Of a stretch of 8,463 nucleotides of DNA, positions 1-5,389 are shown one piece after another. How positions within the stretch are numbered: position 1 is the first letter of the stretch; each line of letters opens with the position of its first letter. The stretch covers positions 1-8,463 of the forward strand of contig PFUC01000071.1 of NCBI GenBank assembly GCA_002789895.1, written 5' to 3'. Source of the stretch: Candidatus Collierbacteria bacterium CG_4_9_14_3_um_filter_43_16 (lineage in GTDB: Bacteria > Patescibacteriota > Microgenomatia > UBA1400 > MFAQ01). Made by a program: the position numbers and the translations under genes. The notes beneath the pieces are model-generated. The model did not search any database and was not told where the DNA came from. It saw nothing but the letters and a program-made list of their open reading frames with translations.

Positions 1-1
1 G

Positions 2-391
2 ATGAATAATTTGTATGTTATCGATGCAAATGCAATATTGAGGTATTTGCTGAAAGATAATCTGGCACAAAGTGCAGAAGTTGAAGGAGTGTTGAAAAAA
101 GCGAAGAGTTTGGGGTCTGATGTTTATGTGACTCGAGAAGTGGTGATGGAGTGTGTTTACACGCTGACTAAGTTTTACAAAGTGAGTAGGAGTGATGTCT
201 ATATGTCACTAAAATCATTTTTAAATACAAGAATAATCGTGTTGGAAGAGAGGGTATTCGTGATGAAAGCACTGGATTGTTTTTTGTCGACCAATATCTC
301 TTACGTAGATTGCTTGGTTTTAATTAAGTCAGAAGATTTAGGTGGGAAGCTGGTGACTTTTGATAAGAAGCTGTTGGCCAAGAGCAAATAG
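2..391 (+). CDS. PIN-domain ribonuclease, VapC-like toxin
   Basis: 129-residue single-domain PIN protein. The family are Mg2+-dependent RNases, commonly toxins of type II toxin-antitoxin pairs that cleave tRNA or rRNA. Visible acidic residues match the PIN active site: D8 in VIDANAILR, E50 in REVVMEC, D103 in YVDCL and D121 in TFDKKL. The length is normal for a stand-alone PIN toxin. The start at base 2 agrees with where PIN proteins begin, just before the first beta strand, so the gene is probably complete. An antitoxin, normally directly upstream, would lie outside the window, so the toxin-antitoxin status is inferred. The stop is 15 bases before tyrS. Confidence 0.85.
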   Translation: MNNLYVIDANAILRYLLKDNLAQSAEVEGVLKKAKSLGSDVYVTREVVMECVYTLTKFYKVSRSDVYMSLKSFLNTRIIVLEERVFVMKALDCFLSTNISYVDCLVLIKSEDLGGKLVTFDKKLLAKSK

Positions 392-393
392 GG

Positions 394-399
394 TAGAAT
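394..399 (+). promoter_or_regulatory. candidate -10 box for tyrS
   Basis: TAGAAT lies 7 bases before the tyrS ATG, between the PIN gene stop and tyrS. Transcription starting the usual distance downstream would begin at or next to the ATG, giving a leaderless or nearly leaderless mRNA. No clear -35 hexamer is seen at 16-18 bases, so this is a weak call; tyrS could simply be co-transcribed with the PIN gene. Confidence 0.35.
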
Positions 400-406
400 T
401 GAGAAT

Positions 407-1624
407 ATGGATGAAGCAAGCAAGAAAGAATTAATTGAGAGTTTTCTGACCCGAGGAGTCGAGAACATTATCCCTAGCCGAGTTGAGCTGGAGAAGCTAT
501 TGTATTCGGATAAGAAGCTGAATGTCTACTTGGGAATCGATCCGACGGCGACCAGAATCCATCTGGGACATGCCTTTCCTCTGCTAAAACTGCAGATCTT
601 GGCCGACCTTGGACACAACGTGACGTTTTTGATTGGGGACTTTACCGCAAAGGTGGGTGATACTTCGGATAAAGAAGCAGAACGGCCCATCTTAACTGAT
701 GAGCAAATTGAAGAAAACTTTCAAACATATAAAAGGCAAGCGGCGAAGTTCCTGGACTTTTCCAAAGTACAGGTGCACCACAATAGCGAGTGGCTGAGTA
801 AACTAAACTTTGGAGATGTACTCAAGCTGACCAGAAATTTTTCTCTGAACGACTTTATCAGCCGTGAACTGATAAAGAAAAGATTGACAGAGGGTAAGCC
901 CGTGAGTTTGCCGGAAGTGCTGTATCCCATCATGCAGGGATATGACAGCTACTTTATGGATACGGATATCCAGCTGGGAGGTACTGATCAGACCTTTAAT
1001 ATGCAGGCGGGAAGAACTCTCCAAAAGAATCTAAGAGGGAAAGAATCCTTTGTGTTGGCCAACGGATTTTTACCAGGAACTGATGGACGCAAGATGAGTA
1101 AATCTTGGGGAAACGCGATTTGGATCGAGGATTCACCCGAAGAGATATATGGCAAGATAATGTCGACTGCAGATGATGTGATTTTGACCTATTTCCTGAT
1201 GGGAACAAATGCTTCTCAGGAAATAATCGATGAAGCTAAAGCAAGGCTGGAAAAGGGGGAGAACCCGATGAATCTCAAAAAGGAATTGGCAAATATTGTC
1301 GTAAAAGAGTTACATGGGGAAGAGGCGATAGTCGTGGCAGAAGAGCACTTTAGAAAAACAGTGGTAGAGAAGACAGCAGGAGAAGATACGCCACAAGTAG
1401 TGGTTGGTGCGAAGTTGTTGGTGCTTGGTGCGGAGGATAGTTTGATGAGGATTACTTTGGAACAGGGATTGGTCTCTAGCAACACTGAATTTAAGACTTT
1501 GCTTAAGGAAGGGGCGATCTATCTCAATGAAAAAAGGGTCAACGGAGAAGCTGAGCTGGCTCTGAATCAAGGCGAAAATGTGGTGAGGATTGGGAAAAGG
1601 AAGTATTTGAAATTGGTGAAGTAG
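407..1624 (+). CDS. tyrS: tyrosyl-tRNA synthetase
   Basis: Cytoplasmic class I aminoacyl-tRNA synthetase that charges tRNA-Tyr with tyrosine using ATP. The 405-residue length is typical of bacterial TyrRS. Seen in order: the HIGH-type motif HLGH (residues 52-55), the tyrosine pocket YPIMQGYDS (173-181), LGGTDQTFN (190-198), the KMSKS loop (229-233), and a C-terminal S4-like RNA-binding domain from about residue 340 (TLEQGLVSSNTEF, then NEKRVNGE). The start gives the normal N-terminus; no Shine-Dalgarno sequence precedes it. It follows the PIN gene by 15 bases. The stop at 1624 is immediately followed by the TTGACA of the next promoter. TyrRS genes are often T-box targets in Firmicutes, but here the T-box lies after tyrS and points at the following gene. 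Confidence 0.97.
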   Translation: MDEASKKELIESFLTRGVENIIPSRVELEKLLYSDKKLNVYLGIDPTATRIHLGHAFPLLKLQILADLGHNVTFLIGDFTAKVGDTSDKEAERPILTDEQIEENFQTYKRQAAKFLDFSKVQVHHNSEWLSKLNFGDVLKLTRNFSLNDFISRELIKKRLTEGKPVSLPEVLYPIMQGYDSYFMDTDIQLGGTDQTFNMQAGRTLQKNLRGKESFVLANGFLPGTDGRKMSKSWGNAIWIEDSPEEIYGKIMSTADDVILTYFLMGTNASQEIIDEAKARLEKGENPMNLKKELANIVVKELHGEEAIVVAEEHFRKTVVEKTAGEDTPQVVVGAKLLVLGAEDSLMRITLEQGLVSSNTEFKTLLKEGAIYLNEKRVNGEAELALNQGENVVRIGKRKYLKLVK

Positions 1625-1653
1625 TTGACAAGAAGCCTTTGGATTGATAAATT
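1625..1653 (+). promoter_or_regulatory. promoter for T-box leader
   Basis: A perfect TTGACA -35 hexamer (1625-1630) begins on the base after the tyrS stop codon. A 17-base spacer separates it from TAAATT (1648-1653), a 4 of 6 match to the -10 consensus. Predicted transcription starts near 1660, so the RNA would hold the whole T-box leader. Position and spacing support the call; no experimental start is known to me. Confidence 0.6.
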
Positions 1654-1659
1654 TGTATA

Positions 1660-1960
1660 TTCTTTAAAAAGATTAAATAAAGCGTCGAAAGAGAAATAGT
1701 AGATATCTGTGGTGACAAAAGAGAACTTGCGAGTGGTGAAAGCAAGTCGGACACAAATGTTGAATTACCCTCTGGAGCAGATCTTGTAATACAAGATACG
1801 GGTTCTCCCGTAATAGAGAAAGAGTGTGTCACCCTAGTGGTAAACAGAGCACTAATTAAGTTCATCATTGCAAGATGATGAAGAAACAAGGTGGTACCGT
1901 CTTTTTAAAAGGCCCTTGTCTAATTCCAATATTTTATTGGGGTTTGACGAGGGCTTTTTG
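1660..1960 (+). ncRNA. T-box riboswitch leader (tRNA-sensing transcription attenuator)
   Basis: The leader senses the charging state of one tRNA and lets transcription continue when the uncharged tRNA binds. Stem I: base helix AGAG/CTCT (1690-1693 with 1770-1773) followed by GGAG (1774-1777); a loop-E type pair AGTA (1698-1701) and GAA (1762-1764); helix GATAT/ATGTT (1702-1706 with 1757-1761); and an apical hairpin ACTTGC/GCAAGT (1725-1730 with 1742-1747) closing a loop that contains GTGGTGAAA. Further hairpins are ATCTTGT/ACAAGAT (1781-1797), ACGGG/CCCGT (1798-1811) and a Stem III-like TTCATCAT/ATGATGAA (1861-1882). The antiterminator has ACAAGG (1886-1891) paired with CCTTGT (1914-1919) and the TGGTACC bulge at 1892-1898. 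The variable T fits a tRNA with discriminator base A73. The codon-like specifier lies in GAATTACC (1762-1769); TTA, TAC or ATT cannot be separated by eye. The start coordinate is the predicted transcription start. Confidence 0.92.
1912..1959 (+). terminator. T-box intrinsic terminator, competing with antiterminator
   Basis: GCCCTTGTC (1912-1920) pairs with GACGAGGGC (1946-1954), nine pairs including one G-U, followed by TTTTT (1955-1959). The loop carries its own hairpin CCAATA/TATTGG (1926-1931 with 1935-1940). The 5' arm reuses the CCTTGT that closes the antiterminator, so the two folds exclude each other, as expected for a transcription-attenuating T-box. Confidence 0.9.
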
Positions 1961-1987
1961 TTATTTAATACTAACCAACTAAACCAT

Positions 1988-3013
1988 ATGAATAAGGAAC
2001 AACTGGAGTCAGTGATTGAGCGAAAAACTGAACAATTATCCAGAGAGGTCGTGATAATCAGTCCTGAAGATAACTTGCCTTTTGATATACAGGCGGAGTG
2101 GTTGACCCAGCTCCTTTCCACAATGTATGTTGAGCATGGAATCACCAAGAGAAGAGACTCTCTGTTGCAAGATATTGCGCGAGGAAACTGTAGGCTATGG
2201 TTTGCGGTGAAAGGTGAGAAACCAATAGGGTCTGCAGCGCTAGTGAAACAGTCTGATGGTAGTGTAGAAGTTGGGAGAGCTGTATCTTTGGAAAATGGCG
2301 CGGGAGGATTGTTAATGCTATTGGCGGCGCAACATCACATGATGAACGCCGAATCTCCACTGGTAGCCGAAGTGAGAATTTCGGATGGGTTTGGTGGGGT
2401 GCCTTCTGGAGAGGCAACCCAAGTTGTTTGTTTTAGGCATCTAGGTCTGATTCCTCAGGCAACAGTGCCGGCATTTAACCACGGAAACCCAAACAGACAG
2501 GAAATGTTTATTTTTTCTTCGTCAAAATTAATTCCGAGCGGTTTACCGGCTTTTTTCCCTGATGATATGGCCGGATTCAATCTGCTAACCGAAATAGCTG
2601 TTCCTATGTCTAAAGAAAGTTTTGATGAAGGATTGGAGATAAAACAAGGAAGATCTTCAAGATTAACGAACTGGACTCTAGCCGAGAAACAACCCTTTTC
2701 GGTTATTTTGCCTGATAAAAGTGGAGTAAAGTTTGAATTGGTAGTGAAGGAATCCGAAAAATATTCCCAATTTACCTTGATTCCTATGAGTGCCAATCCG
2801 AACAACACTATGGCCATCTTAGAAAGTTTAGACATGGGTTTTATACCTTGTGGTTTTGACAGAAATCGTGACAAGGATGGATTTCCGGTGATACTGCTTG
2901 GGAAATTAAAAAAGGGGACATTGTTGGCGCCGATTAAGATCGTGAGTGGTGTGTTAGACCCTAGCGTGGTTAAGGCGATCCAGAATATTGACCAGAAGTT
3001 CAGAAATGCATAA
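1988..3013 (+). CDS. GNAT-like acyltransferase of unknown substrate, T-box controlled
   Basis: 341-residue protein, not recognised as a named family. The N-terminal half resembles a GNAT (Gcn5-related N-acetyltransferase) fold: strand LWFAVKGEKPIGSAAL (about 70-85), strand VEVGRAVSL (93-101), then the glycine-rich NGAGGLLMLLAAQ (103-115), placed like the acyl-CoA pyrophosphate loop. CFRHLGLIPQA (148-158) resembles the late GNAT segment with FYxxxGF. Residues 163-172 (FNHGNPNRQE) are polar and may be active-site material. The C-terminal 150 residues show no motif I know. I chose ATG 1988 because the open frame extends upstream only by a TTG inside the T-box; no Shine-Dalgarno is seen. The T-box terminator ends 28 bases before the start, so expression should rise when one amino acid is scarce. 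An amino-acid or aminoacyl-tRNA related acyl transfer is a guess from this control. Confidence 0.75.
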   Translation: MNKEQLESVIERKTEQLSREVVIISPEDNLPFDIQAEWLTQLLSTMYVEHGITKRRDSLLQDIARGNCRLWFAVKGEKPIGSAALVKQSDGSVEVGRAVSLENGAGGLLMLLAAQHHMMNAESPLVAEVRISDGFGGVPSGEATQVVCFRHLGLIPQATVPAFNHGNPNRQEMFIFSSSKLIPSGLPAFFPDDMAGFNLLTEIAVPMSKESFDEGLEIKQGRSSRLTNWTLAEKQPFSVILPDKSGVKFELVVKESEKYSQFTLIPMSANPNNTMAILESLDMGFIPCGFDRNRDKDGFPVILLGKLKKGTLLAPIKIVSGVLDPSVVKAIQNIDQKFRNA

Positions 3014-3020
3014 CAGCTAA

Positions 3021-3048
3021 TTGACAAACCGGATGGAAAGTGTACATT
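3021..3048 (+). promoter_or_regulatory. possible promoter between GNAT-like gene and decarboxylase
   Basis: A perfect TTGACA (3021-3026), 8 bases after the preceding stop codon, is followed at 16 bases by TACATT (3043-3048), 4 of 6 to the -10 consensus. Transcription from it would meet the UUCG terminator within about 60 bases, producing either a short RNA or an attenuated leader for the decarboxylase gene. It is weak evidence taken alone. Confidence 0.35.
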
Positions 3049-3086
3049 GGGAATAGATGAAATATAGCATGGTCAGTAATTACAGG

Positions 3087-3111
3087 AAAAAACACCTTCG
3101 GGTGTTTTTTT
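3087..3111 (+). terminator. intrinsic terminator with UUCG tetraloop
   Basis: AAAAAACACC (3087-3096) pairs perfectly with GGTGTTTTTT (3101-3110) around the very stable TTCG loop, and the T-run extends to 3111. The A-run on the 5' side means it could also stop transcription on the other strand. It ends the T-box/GNAT unit and lies 27 bases before the decarboxylase start. Confidence 0.9.
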
Positions 3112-3138
3112 GTAGGCAGATATTAACAAATAAATAAT

Positions 3139-4620
3139 ATGAACAAAAAGTTCGAACAAGCAAGAGAATATTTTACTGATCCCAGAAGGCCGGAAACGTC
3201 AGAGAAGTTGGCGCAGCTGGGAGCAGACACCATTAGAGTGATGGCGCAGATATACGCAACTGGGGGTGATATCGAGAAGATGGACCAGAAAACTCAGGAT
3301 TGGTTATCTAGATCTAAGGATTCGGATGACCTGGTGGAGATAATGGGAGAGCTTTTGCAAAGAGAAATAGCCACGAGAAAATTCGACCACAAGTTTATGG
3401 GCCAAATACATCCTAGTGGAGGGAAAATCGGCATATTGGCTAACTTGGTAGCGGCGTACATGAACACCAACACTATTGTGAAAGAAGTGTCAATGTCGGA
3501 GCATGAAATGGAACTTGAGGCAACCGATTGGTTGATCGATATGTTTGGTTACGATAAAAGAGAGGCAAGTGGAAATATTGTGACCGATGGGACTTTAGCT
3601 AACTTGGCGGCATTGTGGGTAGCCAGAGAAAAGAAAATTAAAGAACTCAAAGAAACCGGGAAGTGGAAACCCGGAACAATAATGCACGTCTTGGTAAATG
3701 ATATGAGGCATTATTCGATAGATAAAGCATGTGTAATCTTGGGGACAGAAAATGTAGTACTGACCCTATTACCCAGAAAAGGGTACAAGACAGATACTGA
3801 GGAGGCAAAAAAAGCGATCTGGAAGATTAATCGAAAAGGAGAACATGTTTTGGCTCTGGTAGGCTTGGCTGGTGAGACGGAGACGGCTGAAGTTGATGAT
3901 CTGGACGGTTTGGCCAATGTGGCATCGGCGACAAAAACACATTTACACATTGATGCGGCTTATGGAGGCCCTTTTATCCTATCAAGTCGTGGTGGCTTGT
4001 TTAAGGGCATTAATAGGGCCGATTCAATTACCGTTGATCCGCATAAAATGCTTTATGTACCATACCAGGCCGGTGCAGTGCTATTTAAGAGCCGAAAAGA
4101 TCACGCCTTGATACAGAAAAGCGCAAGATATTTGCAACCTGACGACAACAAAGGGCTATTGGGGGACCCAGTAAACAGAAACTTTGGTTTTGCGGCACGG
4201 GTGGAAGGATCGCTGGGAGCGGGTGGGGTAATGGCTACTTGGGCAACTGAAAAACTATTGGGGAAAGATGGTTTTACTGCCCTACTGGACCATACTCTTG
4301 ATCTAACGGAATATTGTTACGTGCGGGTGAACCAGTCTGAGCTATTAAGACCTCTGCACGTTCCTGAACTAAATACGCTACTAATTGGATTATCAAACAA
4401 TTTGGTACTAAGCAAGGAGGGATATAGCCGTCTGGTGAGAGATGTTCAGCAAGCTGTAGATCAAAAATATGGATACTATGTATCGACCAACGATGAGGTG
4501 GACAATGGAAGATCTGCTTTCAGGTTTGTCGCCATGCATCCATGGACAGATATCGGAGACGTAGAGAACATGGTTTCCTGTCTTGAGGGTGAGATCTCAG
4601 AGAGGCTGAAGAAAAAATAA
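3139..4620 (+). CDS. PLP-dependent group II amino-acid decarboxylase family protein
   Basis: 493-residue pyridoxal-phosphate enzyme of the group II decarboxylase / sphingosine-1-phosphate lyase-like superfamily, with members acting on glutamate, aspartate, tyrosine or other aromatic amino acids and sphingoid phosphates. Seen: TDGTLANLAAL (149-159), the cofactor phosphate segment; H191 in RHYSIDKA, the expected ring-stacking histidine; D272 in HIDAAYGG, which contacts the pyridine nitrogen; and the Schiff-base lysine K303 in TVDPHK. All key cofactor residues are present, so it should be active. No signal peptide; cytoplasmic. The substrate cannot be read from the sequence. Nearness to tyrS recalls tyrosine decarboxylase loci of lactic acid bacteria, but those enzymes are longer (about 620 residues) and a transporter is missing here. 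No Shine-Dalgarno precedes the ATG and the start lies in an A/T-only run. Confidence 0.9.
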   Translation: MNKKFEQAREYFTDPRRPETSEKLAQLGADTIRVMAQIYATGGDIEKMDQKTQDWLSRSKDSDDLVEIMGELLQREIATRKFDHKFMGQIHPSGGKIGILANLVAAYMNTNTIVKEVSMSEHEMELEATDWLIDMFGYDKREASGNIVTDGTLANLAALWVAREKKIKELKETGKWKPGTIMHVLVNDMRHYSIDKACVILGTENVVLTLLPRKGYKTDTEEAKKAIWKINRKGEHVLALVGLAGETETAEVDDLDGLANVASATKTHLHIDAAYGGPFILSSRGGLFKGINRADSITVDPHKMLYVPYQAGAVLFKSRKDHALIQKSARYLQPDDNKGLLGDPVNRNFGFAARVEGSLGAGGVMATWATEKLLGKDGFTALLDHTLDLTEYCYVRVNQSELLRPLHVPELNTLLIGLSNNLVLSKEGYSRLVRDVQQAVDQKYGYYVSTNDEVDNGRSAFRFVAMHPWTDIGDVENMVSCLEGEISERLKKK

Positions 4621-4701
4621 CGGTTTGTGTAGAGCCAGAGCAATTCGGCGATAGCCATAGACTGGATTACACCTCTCCCATTGACGACGAAGAATCTGGT
4701 A

Positions 4702-4863
4702 ATGACCGGAGAGATCGTTTTATCCTTCTTTGCGACCTTATTTGCCTCGACGCTCTTTCCTACAATATTTGTGATGGCAAAGGCAATTTCGGTTACGGAG
4801 TGGGTGTTAAGAATTGTCGGCGCCGCTGTGTTGACAGTGGAAATTGTGCTCTTAAAAAAATAG
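4702..4863 (+). CDS. small hypothetical membrane protein
   Basis: 53 residues from ATG 4702; a TTG at 4681 would add seven residues. Two hydrophobic stretches, GEIVLSFFATLFASTLFPT and VLRIVGAAVLTVEIVLL, are long enough to cross the membrane, separated by a short segment with a lysine and a glutamate. It ends in lysines, and a T-tailed hairpin follows 9 bases after the stop. The family is not recognised. No Shine-Dalgarno is seen. It may be co-transcribed with the decarboxylase 81 bases upstream. It could be a chance open frame: support is only its hydrophobic pattern, its position between gene and terminator, and an otherwise gene-free gap. Confidence 0.45.
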   Translation: MTGEIVLSFFATLFASTLFPTIFVMAKAISVTEWVLRIVGAAVLTVEIVLLKK

Positions 4864-4872
4864 TTTGATCTT

Positions 4873-4900
4873 GACCCACCCTTATGGGAGTGGTTTTTTT
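4873..4900 (+). terminator. probable intrinsic terminator
   Basis: GACCCACCC (4873-4881) can pair imperfectly with GGGAGTGGT (4886-4894) around TTAT, with a mismatch and a bulge, followed by a run of seven or more T ending at 4900. It separates the decarboxylase and small membrane protein unit from the regulator gene promoter. Confidence 0.65.
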
Positions 4901-4905
4901 GTTAC

Positions 4906-4942
4906 TTGACAGGAGTGTGTTAGTGTGCTAATATGCTAATAC
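4906..4942 (+). promoter_or_regulatory. promoter and candidate operator of the TrpR/YerC-like regulator
   Basis: TTGACA (4906-4911), a 17-base spacer and TAATAT (4929-4934), preceded by TG one base upstream (4926-4927), form a convincing promoter. Overlapping it are two perfect tandem copies of TGCTAATA (4926-4933 and 4934-4941), an inverted pair TTAG-TGTG-CTAA (4920-4931), and a wider imperfect pair GTGTTAG/CTAATAC (4917-4923 with 4936-4942, one mismatch). TrpR recognises inverted CTAG-centred half-sites, so autorepression by the gene product is a reasonable inference, not shown. Confidence 0.6.
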
Positions 4943-4956
4943 ATGAAGACAATAAT

Positions 4957-5298
4957 ATGAAAAACTTAGACGACAGAGACAACTGGAAGAATGAAGATAC
5001 CACCCGACTGTTTCGGGCTGTTCTTGAGCTCAAGACCGTGAATGAAGCAGAGATGTTCTTCCGTGATTTGATGACACCTCAAGAAATTGAAACTTTTGCA
5101 GAAAGGTTTAAAGTGGCAGAACTTCTAACCAAAGGGGTGTCATATAGGGAGATTTATAAACAAACAAAAGTAAGTACAGCTACCATAACAAGGATAAATC
5201 AGTGGCTGGAGCGTGGTATGGGAGGATATAAAATGGCAATTTCAAGATTAAACCTGACCGGGAAGCATCAGCATACCAAGACGGGTACCGTTTTGTGA
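4957..5298 (+). CDS. TrpR-related DNA-binding protein, YerC/YecD family
   Basis: 113 residues, an all-helical DNA-binding protein of the TrpR superfamily, YerC/YecD branch. The conserved core FFRDLMTPQEIETFAERFKVAELL (about 34-57) leads into the helix-turn-helix GVSYREIYKQTKVSTATITRI (60-80) and the family tail WLERGMGGY (83-91). YerC proteins are common in Firmicutes and CPR bacteria; their targets and ligand, if any, are poorly known, and tryptophan sensing should not be assumed. ATG 4957 is preferred: the in-frame ATG 4933 lies inside the -10 box, so it would not be transcribed from this promoter. The last codons, including the GTACCGT run, duplicate arms of the downstream terminator. Confidence 0.9.
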   Translation: MKNLDDRDNWKNEDTTRLFRAVLELKTVNEAEMFFRDLMTPQEIETFAERFKVAELLTKGVSYREIYKQTKVSTATITRINQWLERGMGGYKMAISRLNLTGKHQHTKTGTVL

Positions 5299-5322
5299 TC
5301 CCTTTGTTAATTTTAGATCAAC

Positions 5323-5348
5323 AAGACGGTAGAGGTACCGTCTTTTTT
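5323..5348 (+). terminator. intrinsic terminator after the regulator gene
   Basis: AAGACGGTA (5323-5331) and TACCGTCTT (5336-5344) form a perfect nine-pair stem with loop GAGG, and T-run 5343-5348. The 3' end of the preceding gene carries AAGACGG (5278-5284) and GTACCGT (5285-5291), which can pair with the opposite arms of this hairpin, so an alternative antiterminator fold is possible. Confidence 0.9.
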
Positions 5349-5376
5349 GTGGTCTAAATTAATCAAATTTTATAAA
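5347..5376 (+). promoter_or_regulatory. weak promoter candidate for the glycosyltransferase/GH84 unit
   Basis: TATAAA (5371-5376) is placed 18 bases after TTGTGG (5347-5352, 3 of 6 to the -35 consensus). Transcription would start about 6 bases before the ATG at 5390. The whole 5355-5395 stretch is very A/T-rich, so chance matches are likely; read-through of the upstream terminator is the alternative source of transcript. Confidence 0.35.
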
Positions 5377-5389
5377 AAATATCAAAAAA

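Noticed and set aside
1868..1987. 40-codon N-terminal extension of the GNAT-like gene from a TTG
   Set aside because: It would be translated through the T-box antiterminator and terminator, whose pairing explains those bases; ATG 1988 follows the leader cleanly.
2455..3027. 190-codon open frame on the - strand
   Set aside because: It lies opposite the GNAT-like gene, shows no family motif or start signal, and fits a shadow frame.
4627..4672. Interrupted hairpin GTGTA/CCAG with CTGG/TACAC between the decarboxylase and the small ORF, with inner GGC-GATA-GCC
   Set aside because: The paired blocks are short and bulged, no T-run follows, and nothing ties it to a known element; likely chance.
4933..4956. 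Upstream ATG of the TrpR/YerC-like gene
   Set aside because: It lies inside the predicted -10 box and before the expected transcription start; the family core begins well after ATG 4957.
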